Source: an uncultured Collinsella sp. | GTDB lineage: Bacteria > Actinomycetota > Coriobacteriia > Coriobacteriales > Coriobacteriaceae | Reading direction: 5' to 3' | DNA: 62,186 bases | NCBI GenBank assembly: GCA_902496455.1 | Contig: CABVAY010000008.1 | Span: forward strand, 1 to 62,186 | In this document: positions 50,332 through 59,012 of the stretch, piece after piece | Position numbering within the stretch: position 1 is the stretch's first letter | How the letters are laid out: every line of letters begins with the position of its first letter | Translations under genes and position numbers: made by a program | Notes under the pieces: model-generated | What the model saw: only the letters and a program-made list of their open reading frames with translations | What the model was told of the DNA's origin: nothing | The model's database searches: none

Positions 50332-52559
50332 TACGCCACCGGCACCTCACCAGTAGCCAGGATCTGCTCGAGTGCGTCCTCGTCCAGCACGGGCACACCC
50401 AGCTGCTCGGCCTTGGTGAGCTTGGAGCCCGCTTTGGGACCGGCGACCAGATAGCTCGTCTTCTTCGACACGCTGCCCGAAACCTTGGCACCGAGTACCT
50501 TGAGCGCCGCACCTGCCTCGTCGCGGGTGCGGTTGACGAGCGTGCCGGTGAGCACGAAGGTCAGACCCGCGAGCGGCTGTGCGTCGGCGAGCTCGCCCGC
50601 CACGCCAGCGTCGGCTGCGGCTTGCGCGTGCGCGGCGCCCAAATCGACCTCGAGCGACAGGCCCGTCTGGCGCAGGCGCTCCAGCACGGCAAGGTTCTCG
50701 GGCACGGCCAGGAACTGCTTGACGCTCGCCGCAATCTTGGGACCGATGCCCTCGCACTCGGCGATGTCCTCTTCGCTCGCCAAGATGAGCTTGTCAATCG
50801 ACAGGAATCGCTCGGCGATGACCTCGCCCACGCTCTTGCCCACGTGGCGGATGCCCAGGGCAAACAGCACGCGACCGAGCGGCTGGCTCTTGGACTTGTT
50901 GAGCTCGGCGATGATTTTCTCGGCCGTCTTGAGGCCTACCGGAATGGGATCGCCCTTCTTGACGCCCTTTTTGCTGTTGGAGCTGGCATAGGTGCGCCCC
51001 GTGTCCAGGCCGGCGATATCGTCGACCGTGAGCTGGTAGAAGTCTGCGACGTCGTGAATCAGCCCGGCGGCGATCATCTTGTCGACAATCTCGTCGCCTA
51101 GGCCGTCGACGTCCATGCAGCCGCGGCTCACCCAGTGGAGCAGGCGCTCCTTGAGCTGCGCGGGACAGTCGATGGAGACGCAGCGGTAAGCCACCTCGCC
51201 GTCCTCGTGGACCACGGGACTTCCGCACACGGGACAGACCTCGGGCATGTACCAGTCGACCGAATCGGCCGGGCGTTTATCGAGCACCGGGCCCACGACC
51301 TCGGGGATCACGTCGCCCGCCTTGTGCACGATGATAGTGTCGCCCTCGCGCACGTTTTTGCGACGGATCTCGTCAATGTTGTGCAGCGTGGCGCGCGCGA
51401 TGGTGGAGCCGGCGACCGTCACCGGGTCGAACTCGGCGACTGGCGTGAGCACACCGGTGCGGCCCACCTGGATGCGGATTTCGCGCAGGATGGTCTGCTT
51501 TTCCTCGGGCGGAAACTTAAAGGCAATGGCCCAGCGCGGCGCGCGGGCAGTAAAGCCCAGGTCGAGCTGCTGCTGGAAGCTGTCGACCTTTACGACCACG
51601 CCGTCGATGTCGTAGTCCAGGTCACCGCGGTGCTCAAGCGCCTGGGCACAGAACTCGTGGACCTCGGCGGGCGTGGCGCAACGGGCAACGTTAGGGTTGA
51701 CGCTAAAGCCAGCGTTGCGCAGCCAGTCGAGGAACTCGCGCTGGCTGTGGACGTGCAGCGGATCGGTATCGGCGATGGCATAGATAAAGGTGGCAAGATC
51801 GCGGCGTGCCGTGATCTTGGGGTCCTTTTGGCGCAGGCTGCCGGCGGCAGCGTTGCGCGGGTTGGCGAAGGGGTCGCGACCCTCGGCATCGGCCTCGTCG
51901 TTCAGACGAACAAAGCTGCCCTTAGGCATGTAGACCTCGCCGCGCACCTCAATGGTGCGCTCGCGGTCGGCGCCCATGTGAGCGAGCGCCGGCTCGGACA
52001 GGTGCATGGGCACATCCTTGATGGTGCACACGTTGAGCGACACATCCTCGCCCGTGGTGCCATCGCCACGTGTGGCCGCACGTACGAAGGTGCCGTTTTG
52101 GTAGGTAAGGGCCACGCCCAGACCGTCGATCTTAAGCTCGCAGGTATAGGTGACGCTGCCGGCACCGAGCGCATCCTCGGCGCGCTGGAGCCACGCGTCG
52201 AGTTCGTCCAGATCCATGGCATCATCCATGGAATACATGCGCGCCATATGCGTGACCGGCGTAAACTGCTCGCTCACGTAGCCGCCCACGCGCTGGGTAT
52301 AGCTGTCGGGCGTCACCAGGTCGGGGTAGGTCGCCTCGATTTCCTGCAGTTCAACGAGCATTTTGTCGAAGGCGGCGTCCGTGATCTCGGGCGCATCGAG
52401 CATGTAGTAGCGATAGGCGTGGTAGTCGAGCTCGTGGCGCAGTTCGGCCGCGCGCGCTGCCGCCTGGGCACGGGCATCGGTCGGTGCGGTGGCTTCCGCG
52501 GTCGCGGGCGTTTCGGTATCGATGTCCACGCCGTCACCAAACAGGCTCGATTGCTCCAT
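50331..52559 (-). CDS. ligA: NAD-dependent DNA ligase
   Basis: It seals nicks in DNA using NAD+. The 742-residue protein has the adenylation domain with Lys in CELKIDGLGVALTY (KxDG) near residue 140, the OB fold, a zinc finger with CPVCGS and CVSIDCP (about 430-455), helix-hairpin-helix repeats (about 470-600) and a C-terminal BRCT domain (about 650-742). ATG at 52559 follows AAGGAG. The N-terminus carries about 35 extra Ala/Thr-rich residues before the Ia domain (starting near ARAAELRHELDYHAYRYY), a little longer than usual. Confidence 0.97.
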   Translation of the reverse strand: MEQSSLFGDGVDIDTETPATAEATAPTDARAQAAARAAELRHELDYHAYRYYMLDAPEITDAAFDKMLVELQEIEATYPDLVTPDSYTQRVGGYVSEQFTPVTHMARMYSMDDAMDLDELDAWLQRAEDALGAGSVTYTCELKIDGLGVALTYQNGTFVRAATRGDGTTGEDVSLNVCTIKDVPMHLSEPALAHMGADRERTIEVRGEVYMPKGSFVRLNDEADAEGRDPFANPRNAAAGSLRQKDPKITARRDLATFIYAIADTDPLHVHSQREFLDWLRNAGFSVNPNVARCATPAEVHEFCAQALEHRGDLDYDIDGVVVKVDSFQQQLDLGFTARAPRWAIAFKFPPEEKQTILREIRIQVGRTGVLTPVAEFDPVTVAGSTIARATLHNIDEIRRKNVREGDTIIVHKAGDVIPEVVGPVLDKRPADSVDWYMPEVCPVCGSPVVHEDGEVAYRCVSIDCPAQLKERLLHWVSRGCMDVDGLGDEIVDKMIAAGLIHDVADFYQLTVDDIAGLDTGRTYASSNSKKGVKKGDPIPVGLKTAEKIIAELNKSKSQPLGRVLFALGIRHVGKSVGEVIAERFLSIDKLILASEEDIAECEGIGPKIAASVKQFLAVPENLAVLERLRQTGLSLEVDLGAAHAQAAADAGVAGELADAQPLAGLTFVLTGTLVNRTRDEAGAALKVLGAKVSGSVSKKTSYLVAGPKAGSKLTKAEQLGVPVLDEDALEQILATGEVPVA

Positions 52560-52667
52560 AGCGGCACTCCTTCGCTCGATTTCAAACGGATACAAGAGTA
52601 CCACCGGTCGCAATGGGGCCGAATAGCGGTCTCAAACCGCACCGAATCGGCAGCCGCCAGACTGGGG

Positions 52668-52870
52668 TGGACAGTTAGTTCAGATACGTATAAATCCTAG
52701 AGCTGGATTAGGCACGAACACCCCTGTTTCAACTAATTTGGGCTCCCTGAGACCATGTAAACGTCCCGCTCGCCCTCCCAAACACCCATTCAAACCCCAT
52801 CCCAATCAAAAATTGCTCAAAACGCATCCCAAGCTGCCCCAGATTTATACGTATCTGAACTAACTGTCCA
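52668..52870. mobile_element. MITE-like element with 29-bp perfect terminal inverted repeats
   Basis: The left end 52668-52696 begins TGGACAGTTAGTTCAGATAC and the right end 52842-52870 is its exact reverse complement. The 203-bp element codes for nothing recognisable and its inner part is A/C-rich. No clear target-site duplication is seen. It lies in the spacer upstream of ligA. The size and ends suggest a non-autonomous derivative of an insertion sequence whose transposase is elsewhere. Confidence 0.85.
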
Positions 52871-52936
52871 GACCATTACGAACCAGGCCTCTTGCCAGCC
52901 ACAAGTGATCCGTTTTCCTCCGTCCCCAACGGATCA

Positions 52937-52981
52937 ATAAGAAAAGAGGGGCCGTCCCGCGTTGATGGGACAGCCCCTCTG
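52937..52981 (-). terminator. Terminator of htrA
   Basis: On the minus strand AGAGGGGCTGTCCC pairs with GGGACGGCCCCTCT (with one G-T pair) and TTTCTTATT follows, about 25 bases after the htrA stop. Confidence 0.9.
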
Positions 52982-53006
52982 GCTTCGGCATGTGCGAAAT
53001 GGCTCG

Positions 53007-54467
53007 TTAGTAACCCTGGCCGTAGCCCTGACCCTGGCCCTGCTGGCCCAGCAGCTCCTCCAGGTACTGGCGCAGCTGCTCGTTGGTAATACCGCCGTTG
53101 CCGGTGTCGGTCGAACTGTCGTCCTGCTGCTGGTTCTGCAGCTCCTCATCGGAGCCCAGCTCGACGGTGACCTTTTTCTCTTCCTTGCCGCGCATGAGCG
53201 TGATCTCGACCTTCTCGCCCACCTCGTGGCTGCGCAGTGCGATGATCAGGCCATCGGCGCTCGTGATCTCGTCGTCGCCCAACTTGGTGATGACGTCGCC
53301 CTCCTGAATGCCGGCCTTGGCGGCAGGACCGTCCTCAACGACGCTCGCCACATACGCGCCGCTATCGGTGCTGAGCTTGTTGGTGCGGGCGTTGAGCGCG
53401 TTGACGCTCGAAAGCGTGGCGCCCATGTACGGATGCACCGGCGTTTTGCCGTCGATGATCTGGTCGGCAATGTTCTTGGCGTAGTTAACGGGAATAGCAA
53501 AGCCCACGCCCGAGCTGGAGCCCGAGTAGCTCTCGATGAGCGAGTTGATGCCCACCAGCTCACCGTTGTCGTTGACGAGCGCGCCGCCGGAGTTGCCCGG
53601 GTTGATGGCGGCATCGGTCTGGATCATGTTGGCATAGATGGTGTTACCGCTGGTAGAGCTCATGGCCGTGGAACGATAGAGCGCCGACACGATACCCGTG
53701 GAGACAGACTGCTCGTTGCCGAACGGCGAGCCGATCGCCATAACCCACTCGCCAACGTTGAGCTTGGAGGAGTCGCCAATTTCGATCGGCGTAAGCTTGG
53801 AGGCGTCGGCGTCCTTGAGCTTGATGACGGCCAGGTCGCTCGAGGCGTCGTTGCCCACGAACTCGGCCTCGTAGGTGGTGCCGTCGTCCATGGTCACCAC
53901 GTACTGGTCATAGCCATCGACCACGTGGTTGTTGGTGAGGATGTGGCCCTCGGTATCGAGCACCACGCCCGAACCGACACTGCCCGAGCTGTCCGACTCG
54001 TCGGCAGACTGCGAAAGCGAGCCATTCTGGCTGCCACTCGAAGTGGCGGTGATGGAAACGACGGAGGGCAGGGCCTTGGCAGAAACGGCCTCGGCCAGCG
54101 TGGTGTCCTCGGAGTCGATCGTAATCTTTTGCGTCGACGAACCCGAAGCGCCCGCCGTCACGGCATTCTTGCCGCCACCGATATCGAGCGTACCGCTCAT
54201 AATGAGCGCAATGACCAGCAGGGCGCCGCAGGCACAGCCGGCGAGTGCCGTAATAAAAATCGGCAGCTTTTTGGTCTTGGTCTTGACCACCGTGTGCTTG
54301 TTCACGACCTGCGCACCGCCCAGCGGCTTTCCGGTCTGCGTGTCGTAGGCCTGCACGTAGGGAATGTTGCTGTCGGCAGGCGTCGACTCCACCTGCACGC
54401 GCGGCTGCTGCTGCGTCTCGCCGGCGTTGCCCGCATCCTGGGGACGCTGGGAATCGTACTCGCTCAT
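53007..54467 (-). CDS. HtrA/DegP-like membrane-anchored serine protease
   Basis: A 486-residue envelope protease for quality control of exported proteins. The N-terminal cytoplasmic part (about 1-65, Gln/Pro/Thr-rich) is followed by one membrane helix (about 66-90). The trypsin-like domain has His181 (NNHVV), Asp211 (SSDLAVIKL) and Ser293 (GNSGGAL). One PDZ domain covers about 365-440. An acidic, Gln-rich tail ends GQGQGYGQGY. ATG at 54467 follows AAAGGA. A hairpin lies just upstream (54497-54520). Confidence 0.95.
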   Translation of the reverse strand: MSEYDSQRPQDAGNAGETQQQPRVQVESTPADSNIPYVQAYDTQTGKPLGGAQVVNKHTVVKTKTKKLPIFITALAGCACGALLVIALIMSGTLDIGGGKNAVTAGASGSSTQKITIDSEDTTLAEAVSAKALPSVVSITATSSGSQNGSLSQSADESDSSGSVGSGVVLDTEGHILTNNHVVDGYDQYVVTMDDGTTYEAEFVGNDASSDLAVIKLKDADASKLTPIEIGDSSKLNVGEWVMAIGSPFGNEQSVSTGIVSALYRSTAMSSTSGNTIYANMIQTDAAINPGNSGGALVNDNGELVGINSLIESYSGSSSGVGFAIPVNYAKNIADQIIDGKTPVHPYMGATLSSVNALNARTNKLSTDSGAYVASVVEDGPAAKAGIQEGDVITKLGDDEITSADGLIIALRSHEVGEKVEITLMRGKEEKKVTVELGSDEELQNQQQDDSSTDTGNGGITNEQLRQYLEELLGQQGQGQGYGQGY

Positions 54468-54496
54468 AGCTGCGATCCTTTCGTCAAATAACCAAA

Positions 54497-54520
54497 GGCC
54501 CGCCAAACATGTGGCGGGCC
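54497..54520. terminator. Hairpin upstream of htrA
   Basis: GGCCCGCCA (54497-54505) and TGGCGGGCC (54512-54520) form a 9-bp stem. On the minus strand TTTGGTTATTT follows. It may be the outer terminator of the regulator gene upstream or a processing site in the htrA leader. Confidence 0.5.
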
Positions 54521-54638
54521 ATCATTGTTCACGTTGAGTTGTACCCCAATATGCGGGCGTACGTGTATGAGAACGCAATCTTTTAGGAAGGCTTAAGTTC
54601 TGCCGCAGACCCGAAAGGAATCCACGCATGCGGCGAAA

Positions 54639-54670
54639 CCACCACAAAGGCGTCTGCCCCTTTGTGGTGG
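54639..54670. repeat. Family B palindrome, copy 5
   Basis: CCACCACAAAGG (54639-54650) and CCTTTGTGGTGG (54659-54670) are 12-bp perfect arms. The loop CGTCTGCC is a divergent version of the family core. It starts four bases after the stop of the minus-strand regulator gene. Confidence 0.9.
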
Positions 54671-54674
54671 AAAT

Positions 54675-55337
54675 CTAGTCCTTAAACAGATAGCCCACGC
54701 CGCGGACGGTGGTGATGTGCGCCGCGATTTGCGGGCCCACCTTGGAGCGGATACGTCGAATGTGCACGTCAACGGTGCGCGTGCCGCCGCAGTACTCAAA
54801 GCCCCACACGCGGTGCAGCAGCACTTCGCGGCTGTAGGCACGGTTGGGGTGCGTCGCCAAAAAGCTCAGCAGCGAGTACTCCATCAGCGTCAGGTCAATG
54901 GGCTCGTTATCGAGCGTCACCTGGTAGGTAGCCAAGTTGATCTCGAGGTTGTCAATGTTGAGCACATCGTCGGCGGTAACGGTCTCCTCCTCGCCCATCA
55001 GGCGCTGCGCGCGAGCCTTGAGCTCGTTGGGCGTCGCCGTGGGGCATACAAAGTCGGCATGCGCGTGATTCGGCAGGCGCAGGGTGCCGAGCGCCTCGTC
55101 GTCAACGATCACCAGCATGGGGACGCCGCCGCGGTCGTCGAGCCACTTGGCAATCTGATCGATGCGGTCGCTGCGGATGCCATCGGAATCGAGGATCAGC
55201 AGGTCAAAGTCGTGTGCTGCAGTCGGCGAATCGGGGGTTGCCAGGCTCACCTCGACACCCAGGGTAGTCGTCAAGCTGCGGGCAAACTCGTGGAAGCGCG
55301 TCGTGCGCGCCATGAACAGGGCACTCTTTTCGGACAT
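54675..55337 (-). CDS. OmpR-type winged-helix regulator, GlnR-like
   Basis: A 220-residue regulator. The N-terminal half has a receiver-like fold with LLILDSDGIRSD but no convincing phosphorylation pocket. The C-terminal half (about 120-220) is an OmpR/PhoB winged helix (LTLMEYSLLSFLATHPNRAYSREVLLHRVWG, RTVDVHIRRIRSKVG, TVRGVGYLF). There is no histidine kinase beside it. ATG at 55337 follows GGAGG. It lies immediately downstream of glnA, and actinobacterial nitrogen regulator GlnR has exactly this domain plan and lacks a kinase partner. I therefore suggest control of glnA and perhaps glnN, which is an inference from context. Confidence 0.8.
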   Translation of the reverse strand: MSEKSALFMARTTRFHEFARSLTTTLGVEVSLATPDSPTAAHDFDLLILDSDGIRSDRIDQIAKWLDDRGGVPMLVIVDDEALGTLRLPNHAHADFVCPTATPNELKARAQRLMGEEETVTADDVLNIDNLEINLATYQVTLDNEPIDLTLMEYSLLSFLATHPNRAYSREVLLHRVWGFEYCGGTRTVDVHIRRIRSKVGPQIAAHITTVRGVGYLFKD

Positions 55338-55387
55338 ATCGGCCTCCAAAGAAATGAGTTCAATCGTACTGGAACAAGCCAGCGCGA

Positions 55388-56725
55388 TTAGGAGTTCGCC
55401 AGGTAGTGCTTGATCTCCCACTCGGTGATCGTAGACTCAAACTTATGCCACTCGTCGCGCTTCTTTTTGAGGAAGAAGCTGTGGATATGTTCGCCGAGGG
55501 CATCCTTCATAAACTGCGAGTCCTCAAACACGTCGAGCGCCTCTTTGAGCGAGCGCGGCAGCGGCGTGTAGCCGGCCTCGACCATCTGGCGGTCGGTAAG
55601 CTTGAGCGTCTCAGCCGTTGCCTCGGGCGGGAGTTCCAGTTTGCGCTCGATGCCGTCCAGACCAGCCGCCAGCGTGACGGCGTTGACCAGGTACGGGTTG
55701 GCCATGGGGTCGGGGCTACGAAGCTCGATGCGCGTGGACAGCTGCTTGCCGGGCTTGTAGACCGGGATGCGGACCATGCTCGCGCGGTTGCGCAGGCCCC
55801 ACGTGGCGTACTGCGGCACGGAGTCGCCGCCCGTGGTGATGCGCTTGTACGAGTTTACCGTGGGGTTGGTGATGGCGCTGATCTCGCGCGCGTGCGCCAG
55901 GATGCCGGCCATGTAGTGCTTGGCGACGTCGGAGAGATGGTACTTCTCATCGTCCTCTCCCCAAAAGACGTTGTTGCCGTCGTGGTCGAACAGCGACTGG
56001 CACAGGAACATGGCGCTGCCATCCTCGCCCGCCAGCGGCTTGGGCATAAAGGAGGCGTGGCAACCGCTCTCGTAGGCCTGCTGCTTAATGATGAGTTTGG
56101 CCGTAGTGATGGCGTCGGACATGCTCAGGGCCTCGGCGTGGCGCAGACTCATGCCGTGCTGCGAGCGGCCGGCGGCGTGGAAGGTGTACTCCACGGGCAC
56201 GGACATCTTCTCGAGCGTGAGAACCGTGTTGCGACGCAGATCGCGAGCGGCATCGCTCACCGAAAGATCGAAGTAGCCCACGTTGTCGAGCGGCTCGGGC
56301 GTGTGCTCGTCGGGGAAGTAGTAATACTCCAGCTCGGCACCAACGTTGAGCAGGTAGCCGGCCTTCTCGGCCTTATAGAACATGCGGCGCAACGCATCGC
56401 GCGGATCACCGGCGAAGGGCTTGCGGTCGGGGGTGCACACGTCGCAGAACACGCGGGCGACGCCGTTGTGGCTCGGTCGCCACGGCAAAATCTGGAAGGT
56501 CGAAGCATCGGGAAACGCCAGCATGTCGGCTTCCTCGGGCGTGGCAAAGCCCTCGATGGCGGAGCCGTCAAAGCCAATACCCTCCTCAAAAGCGACCTCG
56601 AGGTCCTCGGGGCTAATGGCAAAGTTCTTGAGGCGGCCGAGAATGTCGACAAACCACAGACGCACAAAGCGGATGTCACGCTGCTCTACGGAGCGGAGTA
56701 CGTAATCGATGTTCTGCTGGTTCAT
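55388..56725 (-). CDS. glnA: Glutamine synthetase type I
   Basis: It makes glutamine from glutamate and ammonia. The 445-residue protein is of the short GSI-alpha type. It shows EGIGFDGSAIEGF near residue 50, GAELEYYYFPDE near 130, HAAGRSQHGMSLRHAEAL near 185, and RNRASMVRIPVYKPG near 315. The adenylylation loop of long GSI enzymes is missing, so control is probably transcriptional or by feedback. The Arg in the catalytic loop and metal-binding Glu residues appear intact. A GlnR-like gene lies 50 bases downstream on the same strand. It complements the type III enzyme at the left end of the window. Confidence 0.97.
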   Translation of the reverse strand: MNQQNIDYVLRSVEQRDIRFVRLWFVDILGRLKNFAISPEDLEVAFEEGIGFDGSAIEGFATPEEADMLAFPDASTFQILPWRPSHNGVARVFCDVCTPDRKPFAGDPRDALRRMFYKAEKAGYLLNVGAELEYYYFPDEHTPEPLDNVGYFDLSVSDAARDLRRNTVLTLEKMSVPVEYTFHAAGRSQHGMSLRHAEALSMSDAITTAKLIIKQQAYESGCHASFMPKPLAGEDGSAMFLCQSLFDHDGNNVFWGEDDEKYHLSDVAKHYMAGILAHAREISAITNPTVNSYKRITTGGDSVPQYATWGLRNRASMVRIPVYKPGKQLSTRIELRSPDPMANPYLVNAVTLAAGLDGIERKLELPPEATAETLKLTDRQMVEAGYTPLPRSLKEALDVFEDSQFMKDALGEHIHSFFLKKKRDEWHKFESTITEWEIKHYLANS

Positions 56726-56859
56726 GTCGCTCCCCTTTCTTTCGGGCGGGTTTCGACTGGTCTATATCGCAGATACTATCGCAGAAAAATGTTTCCGCAG
56801 GGTTAAAGCGTATCAAGCGCTCAAAAAACGTGTGCGAACAGGCAGTTACGAACGAGCGG

Positions 56860-57231
56860 CTAGCGTTCAGATTCGGAGACAATTTGTCTACAGGCTCGTT
56901 CCAGCGCAGGGAACTCCATCGTCACTGCATCCCAAACAACCGAGCGGTCGACATTGCCGTAATCATGCGCAAGATAATTTCTCATGCCGACAATTCCACG
57001 CCATTCGATTTCGGGATGAAGCCGCTGCGAGCGTTCCGACAATTTGCCCGCTTCTTCCGTCACCCTAAGCGCACACATCAAAAGGGAGTCCGCCAACGCC
57101 CTCGTCCGTACGTCATTCGCATGCAGAAACTGGTCCTCGGTGATATCAAAAGCCTTGATGCGCTCGTTCGTTTCAGAGATGGCTTCCAAAACCTCTTGGG
57201 CGCGGAGACCGTCTGACTTACGCGCGATCAT
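56860..57231 (-). CDS. hepT: HepT-like HEPN ribonuclease toxin
   Basis: A 123-residue four-helix HEPN protein of the HepT/DUF86 family, which acts as a translation-blocking ribonuclease. The active-site motif R-x4-H is present as Arg84-NYLA-His89, followed by the Asp-Tyr91 segment. Tyr91 is the residue that the antitoxin adenylylates in the studied members. It overlaps the upstream nucleotidyltransferase gene by 14 bases, so the antitoxin is translated first. Confidence 0.9.
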   Translation of the reverse strand: MIARKSDGLRAQEVLEAISETNERIKAFDITEDQFLHANDVRTRALADSLLMCALRVTEEAGKLSERSQRLHPEIEWRGIVGMRNYLAHDYGNVDRSVVWDAVTMEFPALERACRQIVSESER

Positions 57232-57712
57232 AAAGGATCACTCCTTCGCGCTCGATTACCGCGGCAAGATCATCATCAAGATAGTCACTCGAGACGAGGT
57301 CAACCTGCTTCCCGGTTTCTTTGCGCACCGCCTCGCCAAACGCCGACAACGCGAAAAGACCAAAGCCCTGTTCGCGATCGACTTCGAGACGCAAGTCAAT
57401 ATCGCTATCGACATGTGCCTCGCCCCGGGCATACGAACCAAAAAGAATCACGGTTTTGATGGCGGGAATCGAGCTGGCTGCCTCGCGGACGGCGGACTCA
57501 ATCTGGGCAGTATCCAAAATGTCCGTCGCGGCGCTTTCGCTCGCAGAGCTTTTACCAAGTGAGGGAACAAACGGCAGAGAGCGCTCGCGCAGCATCTGCC
57601 TCATAAACATATTGACCGCAACAGACGAAGTCATGCCAAGCTCTTCGCACAGCTCGGCAAATGAGTCTTTAATTGACGAGTCCACTCGCACACTCAGCAC
57701 AGACGCAGCCAT
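57218..57712 (-). CDS. mntA: RHH-MntA fusion antitoxin (nucleotidyltransferase)
   Basis: A 164-residue protein that joins two folds. Residues about 5-48 form a RelB/DinJ-like ribbon-helix-helix (SVRVDSSIKDSFAELCEELGM, then SSVAVNMFMRQML). Residues about 70-164 form a minimal nucleotidyltransferase with G92-S93, Asp104 and Asp106 (GSYARGEAHVDSDIDL), as in MntA, which AMPylates and silences HepT. Ordinary MntA proteins lack the N-terminal DNA-binding domain. The fusion probably gives autoregulation. A TAATATA stretch and the dyad GACATTGTC (57728-57736) lie in front, and AGGAGG precedes the ATG. Confidence 0.85.
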   Translation of the reverse strand: MAASVLSVRVDSSIKDSFAELCEELGMTSSVAVNMFMRQMLRERSLPFVPSLGKSSASESAATDILDTAQIESAVREAASSIPAIKTVILFGSYARGEAHVDSDIDLRLEVDREQGFGLFALSAFGEAVRKETGKQVDLVSSDYLDDDLAAVIEREGVILYDRA

Positions 57713-57754
57713 GGATACCTCCTGTATGACATTGTCTATATATTATCACACAGA

Positions 57755-58777
57755 CTAGCGCGAGGTCGAAGCGCGGTGTTCGATGTGGCCGGGAATCTCG
57801 ATGCGTTTGGGCGCCAGCTTTGCGGCCTCGCCCACCGTGGTGGTAACGACATCGATGCGCTCGGACAGGCGCTCGACTACGCGCTCGGCAATGGTGAGGG
57901 TGTCCTGCGCGGCCGTGGTCACGCCACCAAAGAGCACATGGTTCCAGGGGTAGTCGTCAAACGTCGCGATCTTGAGCCCCGCCGGCAGCGAGGGTCCAAG
58001 CTGCGCTAGCGCCTCGGTCAGACGCAGGAAAACCAAGCCGTTGACAGCAATGAGGCCGAGCTTTTTACCTGCATAGCCGCGGATGGTCTCGTCCAGGCGG
58101 CCGACGCCCGTGGCGCCCCCGTCGGCCAGGGTGACGACCTCGCCGGCAAGGCCGCGGTGCAAAAGCTCGTCGGTAAAGGCCTCGGCGCGCTTGCGACGCA
58201 CGGGGCTGTCGTCGCTTGCCTCGGTGAGCAGGCACAGGCGCTCGCTGCCAGCGGCGGTCAAGGCGTCTACCAGGCCGGCGACCAGCTCACGGTTGTTAGA
58301 TGTCACCAGATCGACACCGCCGTCGGCAACGTCGCGGTCGAGCAGCACAACGGGCAGGCGCCCCGCGGCCGCGGCGATCGCCTTGTCGTTGCCTCCGCAG
58401 GTGTTGACGACCAGGCCGTCCACGCCGGCATCGATAAGTCTGGTGAGCGACTCGGCCTCCTTGGCGGGATCGTTGCCGCTAATGGCCGTCATGAGCGAGC
58501 AGCCGCGCGCGGCGGCACTGGCGGAAAGGCCCTCGAGCATAGCGCTGGAGAACGGGTTGGCGATGTCGGCCAGGATCACACCGATGAGGTTGGTGCGCGA
58601 GCTGCGCAGATTGCGCGCGGCAGCACGTGGGCGATAGCCGGTGCGCTCGATAACCGCCGCGATGCGAGCGCGGGTTTCCTCGGTCATCTGCCCGGGGCGG
58701 TTGTTGAGATAGCGCGAGACCGTGGCCGGGCTCACGCCCGCCTCGGCGGCAATGTCCTTGATTCTCATCTGCGCCAT
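57755..58777 (-). CDS. LacI-family regulator of kdgK-eda
   Basis: A 340-residue repressor. The LacI DNA-binding helix-turn-helix is at about 4-50 (MRIKDIAAEAGVSPATVSRYLNNRPGQMTEET) with the hinge-helix RAAARNLRSS, followed by a periplasmic-binding-like sugar domain (about 60-335, IGVILADIANPFSSAMLEGL, then FDDYPWNHVLFGGVTTAAQD). The ATG at 58777 is preferred over one 16 codons earlier. A start three codons later is also possible. It is divergent from kdgK, whose promoter carries two LacI-type operators, so it probably represses kdgK-eda and itself. The inducer may be KDG or KDPG. Confidence 0.93.
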   Translation of the reverse strand: MAQMRIKDIAAEAGVSPATVSRYLNNRPGQMTEETRARIAAVIERTGYRPRAAARNLRSSRTNLIGVILADIANPFSSAMLEGLSASAAARGCSLMTAISGNDPAKEAESLTRLIDAGVDGLVVNTCGGNDKAIAAAAGRLPVVLLDRDVADGGVDLVTSNNRELVAGLVDALTAAGSERLCLLTEASDDSPVRRKRAEAFTDELLHRGLAGEVVTLADGGATGVGRLDETIRGYAGKKLGLIAVNGLVFLRLTEALAQLGPSLPAGLKIATFDDYPWNHVLFGGVTTAAQDTLTIAERVVERLSERIDVVTTTVGEAAKLAPKRIEIPGHIEHRASTSR

Positions 58778-58881
58778 GGCGCACCCCGTTTCCCAATTGT
58801 CAGCAGTCTGAGCCATTTTAGGCATTTTTTTAAAAATCTCGCTTGCAAAACGCTGTAGGTGAGTATACTACAACTCGAAAC

Positions 58882-58906
58882 GAAACCGATTTCGTAAACC
58901 GATTTC
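58882..58906. promoter_or_regulatory. Two LacI-type operators in front of kdgK
   Basis: GAAACCGATTTC (58882-58893) and TAAACCGATTTC (58895-58906) are two near-identical sites, 13 bases apart. The first is a LacI-family palindrome with central CG. A TATACT (58864-58869) just upstream is a good -10 box, with GCTTGC or TTGCAA as -35 near 58841-58848. Occupied operators would block the start of transcription. Confidence 0.8.
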
Positions 58907-59012
58907 GGAAAGCGTTGGCACGGAGGTGCAAAGATGTACCCTACCGTCTTGGCACCTCCGTGCCAACGCCATATCAAAGGTGTACGCACGAGCAAGAAGG
59001 AGCTGCGCGACC

